From positions 186,001 through 250,000 of the forward strand of contig NZ_FNVU01000004.1 in NCBI RefSeq assembly GCF_900107965.1: a DNA stretch of 64,000 nt. Direction: 5' to 3'. A program made the position numbers and the translations under genes. This DNA comes from Actinacidiphila yanglinensis (lineage in GTDB: Bacteria > Actinomycetota > Actinomycetes > Streptomycetales > Streptomycetaceae). Positions 42,083 through 49,579 of this stretch are shown in pieces (position 1 is the first letter of the stretch; every line of letters begins with the position of its first letter). A model generated the notes under the pieces. It did not search any database, was not told the origin of the DNA, and was given only the letters and a program-made list of their open reading frames with translations.

Positions 42083-42469
42083 GTGCGCGACGGAGCGGAC
42101 GGCCCGGCGGCCGGACGGCGGGCCCGCGGCGAACTGGAGGCCGCCGTGCTGGCCGCGCTGTGGGCGGCGGGCGAGCCGCTCAGCGCCGCCGCGGTCCGCG
42201 AGCAGCTCGCCGGCGACCCCGCCCACACCACGGTGCTCACCATCCTGACCCGGCTGCACGCCAAGGGCCTGCTCACCCGCCGCCCCAGCGGCCGCACCCA
42301 CCTGTACGAACCCGTCCGCGACGAGGCGGGCCACGCCGCCGCCGGGATGCGCGACCTGCTCGACCAGGTCGGCGACCGCGCGGCCGTGCTGAGCCGATTC
42401 GTCTCCGAACTCTCCGCCGCCGACGAGCGCCTCCTGGAGCAGCTGCTCCGCCCCCAGCCCGACGAATAG
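42083..42469 (+). CDS. BlaI/MecI/CopY-family repressor
   Basis: 128-residue winged-helix repressor. The family pattern is clear: LEAAVLAALWAAGEPLSAAAV, then AHTTVLTILTRLHAKGLLTRR and GRTHLYEPVRDEA, with a C-terminal dimerisation helix. The GTG at 42083 has ggggag upstream. Classical BlaI is cleaved by a BlaR1 sensor protease, but no BlaR1/M56 gene is adjacent, so the signal may differ (as in CopY-type or orphan BlaI proteins). Likely targets are the two CTACA/TGTAG operators at 39111 and 41072. Confidence 0.9.
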   Translation: MRDGADGPAAGRRARGELEAAVLAALWAAGEPLSAAAVREQLAGDPAHTTVLTILTRLHAKGLLTRRPSGRTHLYEPVRDEAGHAAAGMRDLLDQVGDRAAVLSRFVSELSAADERLLEQLLRPQPDE

Positions 42470-42491
42470 CCCTACGGCGCGGGGCGGTCGG

Positions 42492-42508
42492 CCCCCGGTA
42501 CGCGGGGG
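42492..42508. terminator. Hairpin between BlaI-type and MFS genes
   Basis: ccccc (42492-42496) and ggggg (42504-42508) around a 7-base loop, in the 70-bp convergent gap. Confidence 0.4.
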
Positions 42509-42539
42509 AGCCGCCTCCCCGGGGCCACCGGGTCGCGCG

Positions 42540-43901
42540 CTACTCGGATCTGGTGCCGGAAGTCGCGAACTGCGCTCCGCGCAACGGCAGCTGGATGACG
42601 GTGGCGGCGCCCAGGACGAGGGCCGCGCACCAGAAGGGCGCGCGGACCCCGAGGCCGTGGGCGAGGTATCCCGCGCCGAGCGCGCCGAGTGCCCCCGAGG
42701 CGTTGGTGACGAGCTGGTAGGCCATGGTGACCCGCCCGAGCATCGCGTGCGGCACGAGCGACTGCCGCAACGACACCGCCGTGACGTTCCACAGCAGATC
42801 GGCCGCGCCGAACACGGCGATCGCGACGGCGGCGATCGCGGCGGAACGCGCCCCGCTCACCACGGCGATGGCGGCCACCGCCACGGCCATCGCGCACGGG
42901 AGGACGCGGGTCGGGCCGAACCGCCCGGTCAGCCGCGCGGCCCCGGCGGTTCCGCCGAGCCCGCCGACCGCGTACCCGGCGACGAGGAGGGCGAAGCCGA
43001 CGGATCCCAGGCCGACCGCCTGCCGCGCGTAGACCACGAGGATCGCGACCATCCCGCCGTTGGCCAGGTTGAGCAGCCCCGCGACGGCGCACAGCAGCCG
43101 CAGCGTCGGGTGCCGGAGCAGCCAGCGCACCCCTTCGGCGACATCCTGCCGGAGCGTCCGCCCGGCGGACGGCGTACCGGTGTCCGCGGCCGCCTCCCCG
43201 GTTCCGCGGGGCCCGCCGGTCTCGGGTTCCGGCTCGGGGCCTTCCGGGTCCCCCGCGCCGCCCCGGGGCCGGAAGCTTCCCCCGACCAGCAGCGCCAGCC
43301 CCGCCGCGGCCCCGAACGACCCGCTGTCGACGAAGAACGGCAAGGACGCGGCCGCCCCGAACACCACGGCGCCCAGCAGTGTGCCGAGCAGCGTCTCGGC
43401 GGTCAGCACGCCCGCGAGAATGCGGGCGTTGGCCCGGGCGAACTGGGACCGCGGCACCAGCGCGGGCACGATGCCCGCCCAGGCGCCGTTGTAGAGCGCC
43501 TGCCCGCAGCCCAGCGGGATCCCCGAGCCGACCAGGAGCGCGACCGAGTCCCGGCCGGTGGCGACGGCGACCGCGAGCACCGCGGCGACCAGCGCACGGC
43601 AGCTGTCGGTGACCCACAGGACGCGCCGCCGGTCCACCCGGTCGGCGAGCGCGCCGGACGGCAATCCGATCACCAGCCAGGGCAGTTGCTCGGCCAGCGC
43701 GACCGCCGCGATCTGCCGCGGGTCCGAGGTGAGGCGGCTGGCCAGCAACGGCAGCGCGACGAACCGCATCCCGTCGCCGAGAGCCGATATCGTCACCGAC
43801 GCCCAGACGAGCGCGAAGCGCCGCCCGAGCGGCGGCGGCGCGGGTACCGGGTCAACTGCCGTGCGCCCGGGTCGCTTTCCCGTGGTCCGTCCGCGTAACA
43901 T
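42540..43901 (-). CDS. MFS exporter (MFS_3/EntS-like)
   Basis: 453-residue transporter with 12 predicted helices. Landmarks: ALVWASVTISALGDGMRFVALPL at helix 1, LPSGALADRVDRRRVLWVTD (motif A), and a long hydrophilic loop near 205-240. This subgroup exports macrolides, siderophores or other metabolites. The ATG at 43901 has no clear ribosome site, so it may be leaderless. It is divergent from a TetR gene with a perfect 17-bp palindrome between them, which overlaps the expected promoter. Confidence 0.88.
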   Translation of the reverse strand: MLRGRTTGKRPGRTAVDPVPAPPPLGRRFALVWASVTISALGDGMRFVALPLLASRLTSDPRQIAAVALAEQLPWLVIGLPSGALADRVDRRRVLWVTDSCRALVAAVLAVAVATGRDSVALLVGSGIPLGCGQALYNGAWAGIVPALVPRSQFARANARILAGVLTAETLLGTLLGAVVFGAAASLPFFVDSGSFGAAAGLALLVGGSFRPRGGAGDPEGPEPEPETGGPRGTGEAAADTGTPSAGRTLRQDVAEGVRWLLRHPTLRLLCAVAGLLNLANGGMVAILVVYARQAVGLGSVGFALLVAGYAVGGLGGTAGAARLTGRFGPTRVLPCAMAVAVAAIAVVSGARSAAIAAVAIAVFGAADLLWNVTAVSLRQSLVPHAMLGRVTMAYQLVTNASGALGALGAGYLAHGLGVRAPFWCAALVLGAATVIQLPLRGAQFATSGTRSE

Positions 43902-43907
43902 GAATGA

Positions 43908-43924
43908 GAATCTGATTCAGATTC
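43908..43924. promoter_or_regulatory. 17-bp palindromic TetR operator
   Basis: gaatctga-t-tcagattc, a perfect palindrome, 7 bp from the MFS start and 32 bp from the TetR start. Confidence 0.8.
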
Positions 43925-43955
43925 GGCTCGCTGTCAAGACGTCGAGGAGCAGCCC

Positions 43956-44567
43956 ATGGCGCCGGAGGCGCGCGCACCGCAGCAGCGGCGCAGCCGCGAG
44001 AAGTACGCGGCGATCCTGCGCACCGCCGCCGACCTGCTCCAGACCGTGAGCTACGACGAGTTGGGCACCACCCGCATCGCCGCCGCCGCGGGCGTCTCGG
44101 TCGGAGTGCTCTACCGCTTCTTCCCCGACAAGGAGGCGATCGTCCGGGCGCTGGTCCGGCAGTGGTGGGAGGCCGACGTCGCCAGGATCGAGGAACTGGC
44201 CGCGCGGCCCCCGCAAGGCGGTGTCGAGCGGCTGCTGGAAGAGCTCTTCGCGCGCTACGCCGAGCGGTTCCGGCACGAACCGGGGTACCGCAACGTGTGG
44301 TTCCACGCCCCACCCGGCAGCTGGACCGAGGACGACGGACCCGGTGTCGACGCACGCATCGCCGACCACCTGCACGCGATCCTCACCGGCGGTTACGGCC
44401 TGGCCGACACCCCCGAGACCCGGCTGAGGACCCGGCTGGCCGTCGAACTCGGCGACCACGTGCTCCAACTGGCCTTCCGCGACGATCCCGACGGCGACCC
44501 GGAGATCCTCGCCGAGGGCGTCCTGATGATGGAGTGCTACCTCTTCGCGCCGCTGCGGCACGGCTGA
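43956..44567 (+). CDS. TetR-family repressor of the divergent MFS exporter
   Basis: 203-residue regulator. The helix-turn-helix spans about 14-60: REKYAAILRTAADLLQTVSY, then TTRIAAAAGVSVGVLYRFFPDK. The C-terminal ligand domain includes YRNVWFHAPP. The ATG at 43956 has gaggag upstream. A perfect palindrome lies in the 54-bp gap to the exporter gene, so the two form a self-contained drug-response module. It is convergent with the XRE gene, with a 6-bp hairpin (44569-44574 with 44581-44586) between them. Confidence 0.92.
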   Translation: MAPEARAPQQRRSREKYAAILRTAADLLQTVSYDELGTTRIAAAAGVSVGVLYRFFPDKEAIVRALVRQWWEADVARIEELAARPPQGGVERLLEELFARYAERFRHEPGYRNVWFHAPPGSWTEDDGPGVDARIADHLHAILTGGYGLADTPETRLRTRLAVELGDHVLQLAFRDDPDGDPEILAEGVLMMECYLFAPLRHG

Positions 44568-44598
44568 AGGGGCGCCCGCCCGCCCCGCGCTCCCGGCG

Positions 44599-45828
44599 TC
44601 AGCCGCCGGCGGCCAGCGCGTCGGCGAGCGCCTTCCACGCCTCGGCGGCCAGGTCGAGGCTCCCGTCCGCCTGCAACCGCTCCGCCATCGCGCGCAGTTC
44701 GGCGATCGGCGCGCTGCCGTCGCCCCGCGCGACCTCGGCCTGGTGCAGCAACAGCTCGGTGCGCGCCCGGTTGTGGCGGTCCAGCGCGCCGGGTTCGGCG
44801 AGAACCTGCCGGGCGAGGGTGGCGGCCTGCTCGCAGTCGCCGCGGACGAGCGCCATCCGGGCCTGGACGGCGAGGAGTTCGGCCCGGTGCGCGCGACCGC
44901 CGATCAACTCGACGACCGTGCGGGCCTCGGCGTACCACTCCTCGACCTGGTCGGTGACCTCCCCGGTCAGCCGCAGCCGCAGTGCCACCGCGTCCAGCCG
45001 CAGCCGCCCCCAGAGCAGCAGGTCGTCCCGGCGGGCGGCGGCGTCCAGCGCCTCCTCCAGCAACTCCAGCCCGCGCCGGCCCGCACCCTGCCGGACCGCC
45101 ACGGTCGCCGACGCCCACAGCACCCGCACGCGCAGCGGTCCCAGCTCCTCCACCGGGATGAGCCGCGCGAGGTCGGCGTGGTGCGAGGCGTCGCCGAGCC
45201 GGCCGGCCTCGGTCTCGGCCGCCACCAGCGCGAGCAGCGTGCGGGCCGTGTCGGTGCGGGAGACCTCGCGACGGTCGTCGCAGAGCGTCAGCGCGCGGTG
45301 CGCGAAGGCCACCGACTCCTCGATCCCGCCGGCCTCCTGGGCGCACGCCGCGAGCGCGACCAGCGCCTTGACCTGGAGCACCGGGGAGCCGTGCCCGTCG
45401 GCGGCCGCGAGGCAGCGCTCCAGCGCCCGCCGCTGCTCGGCCCGCTCGCCCAACTGCTGGTGGGCCCGGGCGAGATGCCACAGCACCTGCCACAGGACCT
45501 CCGAGGTGGCTTCCTCGGCCTCGGCGGCGGCCTCGGTCAGCGACTCGACCGCCAGCCGGGGCCGGGCGTCGTCCAGCGCGGACATCCCCTCGGCCTGGAG
45601 GGTCGCCGCCACATGGGAGGACCGGGCGCGGAAGACGTCCTCGGACACCCCGAGACGGGCGGCGAGGCCGCGCACGGCATGTGCGGTCGGCGCGCGGTGC
45701 CCCGACTCCAGTCGCGACACGTAGCTCGCCGACACACCCGCGCCCGCGATCTCCACCTGGGACAGGCCGCGTTCGTGGCGCAGGCTGCTAACCAGTTGCC
45801 CGAACTCGGGTTGCTCCAGATACCGCAT
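44599..45828 (-). CDS. XRE-family regulator with TPR-like C-terminal domain
   Basis: 409-residue protein. The N-terminal helix-turn-helix is FGQLVSSLRHERGLSQVEIA followed by GVSASYVSRLESGHRAPTAH. The remaining ~330 residues are helical repeats (LARAHQQLGERAEQRRALER, LVALAACAQEAGGIEESVAF and similar), which in this group bind peptides or small signals. Streptomycetes carry many such genes in developmental and secondary-metabolism loci. The ATG at 45828 is followed upstream by a promoter region rich in TGTCA boxes, so autoregulation is likely. No partner gene is adjacent in the same operon. Confidence 0.88.
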   Translation of the reverse strand: MRYLEQPEFGQLVSSLRHERGLSQVEIAGAGVSASYVSRLESGHRAPTAHAVRGLAARLGVSEDVFRARSSHVAATLQAEGMSALDDARPRLAVESLTEAAAEAEEATSEVLWQVLWHLARAHQQLGERAEQRRALERCLAAADGHGSPVLQVKALVALAACAQEAGGIEESVAFAHRALTLCDDRREVSRTDTARTLLALVAAETEAGRLGDASHHADLARLIPVEELGPLRVRVLWASATVAVRQGAGRRGLELLEEALDAAARRDDLLLWGRLRLDAVALRLRLTGEVTDQVEEWYAEARTVVELIGGRAHRAELLAVQARMALVRGDCEQAATLARQVLAEPGALDRHNRARTELLLHQAEVARGDGSAPIAELRAMAERLQADGSLDLAAEAWKALADALAAGG

Positions 45829-45847
45829 CCGTACCGCTCTCCTCGGC

Positions 45848-45907
45848 TGTCACTCGCCTGTCATTCTACGTGACAACCTGGAACGTTCCGTGACGATTCT
45901 GTCATTC
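45848..45907. promoter_or_regulatory. Cluster of TGTCA boxes upstream of the XRE regulator
   Basis: TGTCACTC at 45848, TGTCATTC at 45859 and TGTCATTC at 45900, all on the plus strand, with an opposed TGACA at 45871-45875 giving TGTCA-N7-TGACA. A gaacgttc palindrome is at 45881-45888. The rest of the 425-bp stretch 45829-46253 shows no gene I can support. Confidence 0.5.
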
Positions 45908-46253
45908 GTTGTGATGAAGATGTGCGGTTTCGATGCTGAGCCGGCTCGCGCCCGCGCACGTCTTCGCACACCGCCTCGCGGCGCCTCCGGCGGGATCGTA
46001 CGGCCCCGCCGTTCCTCGGGAGCGCGCCGGACGGGGGATCATGATAGCGACCGGCAACGCCCTGTCGGGCGGGATCGGTTGCGGCCGTACCTCCGGCTTC
46101 GCCGCCGACGCGCCACGCGGTGGGCGGGGTTCGCCCCCGGCGGGAAGGCGAGGATGCGCTCGTCGCCGCACCCGGAGCGGCGGGAAGCGGACGTGACGGA
46201 AGCGTCCGCACACATGCCAAGCTTGTCATGATCGGGCGCGGGGGCAGAGAGCA

Positions 46254-46289
46254 CGGTTCCCCGCGACCCCGGAGGGGCGCGGGGAACCG
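46254..46289 (-). terminator. Strong terminator of the MarR/DHA2 operon
   Basis: cggttccccgcg (46254-46265) and cgcggggaaccg (46278-46289) form a perfect 12-bp stem with a 12-base loop, 21 bp past the exporter stop codon. Confidence 0.85.
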
Positions 46290-46309
46290 AAGGTGACGGT
46301 GGCCGAAGC

Positions 46310-47995
46310 TCAGAACTCCGAGGCCGCGGCGGCCTCCGCCTCGGCCTGGGCGCGCGCCTGCGCGCCCGAGAGCTTCCGCAGCGGGACCTCCTTGATGGTG
46401 AGCATCAGCAGGAACGCGAGTACGGCCACGCCCGCGACGATGAAGAACACCAGGTGCATCGAGGCGGCGAACCCCTGCTTGAAGGGAGCGGCCAGCGCGG
46501 GGTCGAGGTGCTTGAGGAAGGCCGAGTCGGTGACCACGGACTTCGCGCTCTGCGGCGAGATCGCGTGCGGATGCGCGGCCAGCGCCTTCTGGAAGTCCGG
46601 GTGCGACTGCGCCTTGCCGAGCGCGGTGGTGATCTTGCCGCCGACCGTGCTGAACAGCACGGACAGGAAGATCGCGGTGCCCGCGGTGCCGCCCAGCTGC
46701 CGGAAGAAGGTCGCCGACGCGGTCGCGGTGCCCATGTCCTGCGGCGGCACCGCGTTCTGCACGGACATCACGAGCGTCTGCATGGTCAGGCCGAGCCCGA
46801 TGCCCATGAGCGCCATGAACGCCATGGTCTTGGGCAGCGGGGTGTTCCACTGCACCTCGTAGTGGAACAGCAGCATCGAGACGCACATCAGCGCGGTGCC
46901 GATCACCGGGAAGATCTTGTAGCGGCCGGTCCGCGAGGTCGCCTGGCCGGCGCTGATGGAGGCGGCCATCATGCCGAGCATCAGCGGCAGCATCTCCAGG
47001 CCGGATCTGGTCGGGCTGGCGCCCTTCACGATCTGGAGGTACTGCGGGATCATCAGCAGCCCGCCGAACATCACCATGCCGACGATCAGGCTGAGCAGGC
47101 TGGTGCGGCTGAAGACGTTGTTGCGGAACAGCCGCATGGGGATCAGCGCCTCGTCGCCCATGGCGCGCTCGACCAGGATCCAGGCGATCACACCCGCGAC
47201 GCCGACGACGTAGCAGAGCAGCGCCCGCGCCGACAGCCAGCCCCACGACTCGCCCTGCTCGGCGATGAGCAGCAGGGGCACCAGGCCGACCACGATGGTC
47301 ACCGCGCCCCACCAGTCGATGCGGTGGTTGCGCCGGGTGTGCGGCACGTTGAGCACCTTGGCGACCACGAACAGCCCCACGATGCCGATCGGCACGTTGA
47401 CCAGGAACACCCAGCGCCAGCCGGCGATGCTCAGCACCGTGGACTGGCCGGCCAGGAAGCCGCCGATCAGCGGTCCGGCGACGCTGGAGGTCGCGAAGAC
47501 GGCGAGGATGTAGCCCTGGTACCGGGCCCGTTCGCGGGGTGGCACGATGTCGCCGATGATCGCCAGCGCCAGGGACATCAGACCGCCGGCCCCGATGCCC
47601 TGGAAGGCGCGGAAGACGGCCAGCTCCACCATCGAGGTGGAGAAGGTGCACAGGACCGAGCCGACGATGAAGATGCTGATCGCGGCGATGAAGTACGGCT
47701 TGCGCCCGTAGATGTCGGAGAGCTTGCCGTACAGCGGCGTGGCGATGGTCGAGGTGATCAGGTAGGCGGTGGTCGTCCACGCCTGCTGGTTCAGGCCGTG
47801 CAGGTCGTCGGCTATGGTCCGGATCGCGGTGCTGACGATGGTCTGGTCGAGCGCGGCCAGGAACATGCCGAGCATCAGGCCGCTGAGGATGGTCAGGATC
47901 TGACGGTGGGTCAGTCCTCCCGCCACGGTGTCGGGCGGGCCTGCGGCGGGTTCGGAGGCCGCCCCTGACGGTGATGTGGTCCGGCTGCTGCTCAC
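46310..47995 (-). CDS. DHA2-family MFS drug exporter (14-helix)
   Basis: 561-residue EmrB/QacA-type exporter. Helix 1 has MLGMFLAALDQTIVSTAIRT, motif A is YGKLSDIYGRKPYFIAA, and motif C is VFATSSVAGPLIGGFLAG. A large external loop lies between helices 13 and 14 (SHPDFQKALAAHPHAI region). It is a proton-driven multidrug exporter. The GTG at 47995 directly follows the MarR stop (47996-47998) with ggag at the proper distance, so the two genes are one operon. A strong terminator follows. Confidence 0.92.
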   Translation of the reverse strand: MSSSRTTSPSGAASEPAAGPPDTVAGGLTHRQILTILSGLMLGMFLAALDQTIVSTAIRTIADDLHGLNQQAWTTTAYLITSTIATPLYGKLSDIYGRKPYFIAAISIFIVGSVLCTFSTSMVELAVFRAFQGIGAGGLMSLALAIIGDIVPPRERARYQGYILAVFATSSVAGPLIGGFLAGQSTVLSIAGWRWVFLVNVPIGIVGLFVVAKVLNVPHTRRNHRIDWWGAVTIVVGLVPLLLIAEQGESWGWLSARALLCYVVGVAGVIAWILVERAMGDEALIPMRLFRNNVFSRTSLLSLIVGMVMFGGLLMIPQYLQIVKGASPTRSGLEMLPLMLGMMAASISAGQATSRTGRYKIFPVIGTALMCVSMLLFHYEVQWNTPLPKTMAFMALMGIGLGLTMQTLVMSVQNAVPPQDMGTATASATFFRQLGGTAGTAIFLSVLFSTVGGKITTALGKAQSHPDFQKALAAHPHAISPQSAKSVVTDSAFLKHLDPALAAPFKQGFAASMHLVFFIVAGVAVLAFLLMLTIKEVPLRKLSGAQARAQAEAEAAAASEF

Positions 47996-48595
47996 TTAGG
48001 TGTTCTCCTGGATCTGACCCGGCGTACGGGCCCGACGGTGGTGCGGAAGCTGGAGGGGGGCGACGGCGGCGGCCGCGTCGTCCGGTGCGGCCGCCCCGGG
48101 GTCGGGTGCCGGGCCGCGCTCGTGGCCCAGGGGACCGCTGTGGGTGTGGCCCTGCGGGTCGCCGTGCCCGTGGCCGTGCGCGTGGCCGTGGCCGTGCACG
48201 GGGGCGCACATCGGCCGTACGTGCCGCTCGGCGAGGTCGTCGTTGAAGCGGGCGAGCAGGCGGCCGAGCTCGTCCCGGTCCCGGTGGGTCCACGCGGCGA
48301 GCGCCTCGGCCATCTTCTGGTCGCGCTGGGCGCGGTACCGCTCGACGGCGGCGAGCCCCTGCCCGGTCGCCGACAGCAGGGTGCCGCGGCCGTCCTCGGG
48401 GTCGGGTCGCCGCTCGACCAGGCCGCGTTCGACCAGGGAGCGGATCTGCCGGCTCACGGTGGACAGGTCGAGGAGGGTGTCGGCGGCGAGGTCGGTGGCC
48501 CGCCGCGGACCGGACTCGGCAAGCCGCCCCAGCAGCAGCCGGTCGCCCCACCCCTCGTCACGCACCCGCTGCTTCCAGGCGTGGACCAGCCGCAT
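47996..48595 (-). CDS. MarR-family regulator with histidine-rich tail
   Basis: 199 residues from the ATG at 48595. The winged helix reads GDRLLLGRLAESGPRRATDLA, then DLSTVSRQIRSLVERGLVERR and EDGRGTLLSATGQGLAAV. After ~130 comes an unusual tail with eight His in GHGHAHGHGHG and GHTH (134-152), which could bind Ni, Zn or Cu. The frame stays open for 53 codons upstream with no ATG/GTG/TTG but contains the beginning expected for MarR helix 1 (ADEVARLM), so the true start is uncertain. It is upstream of and abutting the DHA2 exporter, which it probably represses. Confidence 0.85.
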   Translation of the reverse strand: MRLVHAWKQRVRDEGWGDRLLLGRLAESGPRRATDLAADTLLDLSTVSRQIRSLVERGLVERRPDPEDGRGTLLSATGQGLAAVERYRAQRDQKMAEALAAWTHRDRDELGRLLARFNDDLAERHVRPMCAPVHGHGHAHGHGHGDPQGHTHSGPLGHERGPAPDPGAAAPDDAAAAVAPLQLPHHRRARTPGQIQENT

Positions 48596-48758
48596 CAGCC
48601 GCGCGACCTCGTCGGCGACGACCGCGGCACCCTCGCGTACGGGCTCGGCGTCGTGCGGGGCGAGGCTCCCACGTACGGCCTCGGCGTCGTGGACGATGCC
48701 GTTCGCGCGTACGGGCTCGGTGTCCGTCGCCCTCGCCCCCTGTCCGATAAGCTGTTAT

Positions 48759-48794
48759 TTGCCCTCAGCAACTTATATTACTTGCGGGGAGCAA
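48759..48794. promoter_or_regulatory. Two TTGC-N5-GCAA operator sites for the MarR regulator
   Basis: ttgccctcagcaa (48759-48771) and ttgcggggagcaa (48782-48794), centres 23 bp apart, flank an AT-rich TATATTA stretch that looks like the promoter -10. The minus-strand transcript would run into the MarR and exporter genes. Confidence 0.75.
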
Positions 48795-48822
48795 GCAACT
48801 GCCTTGCGGGGGCGTGCGGGAG

Positions 48823-49560
48823 CTACTCGATGACGTCGTCCTGCGTCGTGCTCACCCGGTGCACGCCCTCGATCTCCGCGAGCACCGTCGCGAGCTCCAC
48901 CACCGGCCGGGGGCCCTGGACCGTCAGGTTCACCGTGACCTCGCCGCGGTGCTCGGGGTCGTGGTCGTGTTCGGCGGACAGGTCGACGACGTTGTAGCCC
49001 ATGTCCGTGCAGGACACCAGCGCGGCCCGCAGCACACCGCGGCCGTCCTCGTAGTCCAGCCGGAGCCAGGCGGGGGAGCGGGTCGAGCCGGGAATGCGGG
49101 CGGCCAGCGGCGCGAAACCCAGCACGATCAGGAAGTGCGCGCCGGCCACCACCAGCGCCAGCACCGGCAGCCCCGCGCCCGCCGCCATGCCGATCGCCGC
49201 CGTCATCCACACCACGGCCGCGGTGGTCAGGCCGCGCACCACGTCCTGCCGGACGAAGATCAGCCCGCCGCCGATGAAGCCGATCCCGGAGACGATCTGC
49301 GCCGCGACCCGGGACGGGTCCAGCACGGTGTGGCCGCCGAGCACGTCGCCGAAGCCGTACTTCGACACCAGCATGATCAGCGCGGAGCCCAGCCCGACGA
49401 GCGTGTGGGTGCGCATGCCCGCGCTCTTCTGGCGGACCTCGCGTTCCAGCCCGATCGCCGCCGACAGCAGGAAGGCCAGCCCCAACTCGCTGATCTGCTG
49501 CCAGCCCTGACCTGTCGCTTCGCCCCAACTCGCCAGATACATCCGAGCCACTGTAGCCAC
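48823..49560 (-). CDS. MgtC/SapB-family membrane protein
   Basis: About 245 residues. The MgtC core is clear: ELGLAFLLSAAIGLEREVRQK, AGMRTHTLVGLGSALIMLVS, VSGIGFIGGGLIFV and GLTTAAVVWMTAAIGMAAG. The C-terminal ~90 residues form an ACT-like regulatory domain. Members are linked to magnesium limitation and intracellular survival, and the biochemical role is not settled. The GTG at 49560 or the ATG at 49542 could be the start; neither has a good ribosome site. It lies upstream of the MarR operon and 19 bp downstream of the ligase gene. Confidence 0.88.
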   Translation of the reverse strand: MATVARMYLASWGEATGQGWQQISELGLAFLLSAAIGLEREVRQKSAGMRTHTLVGLGSALIMLVSKYGFGDVLGGHTVLDPSRVAAQIVSGIGFIGGGLIFVRQDVVRGLTTAAVVWMTAAIGMAAGAGLPVLALVVAGAHFLIVLGFAPLAARIPGSTRSPAWLRLDYEDGRGVLRAALVSCTDMGYNVVDLSAEHDHDPEHRGEVTVNLTVQGPRPVVELATVLAEIEGVHRVSTTQDDVIE

Positions 49561-49579
49561 CGGCCCGTTCGTCCGGCCG

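Noticed and set aside
45933..46196. 87-codon plus-strand frame in the gap before the MarR/DHA2 operon
   Set aside because: No ribosome site, Arg/Gly-rich chance text, and it crosses a region with no gene-like codon use.
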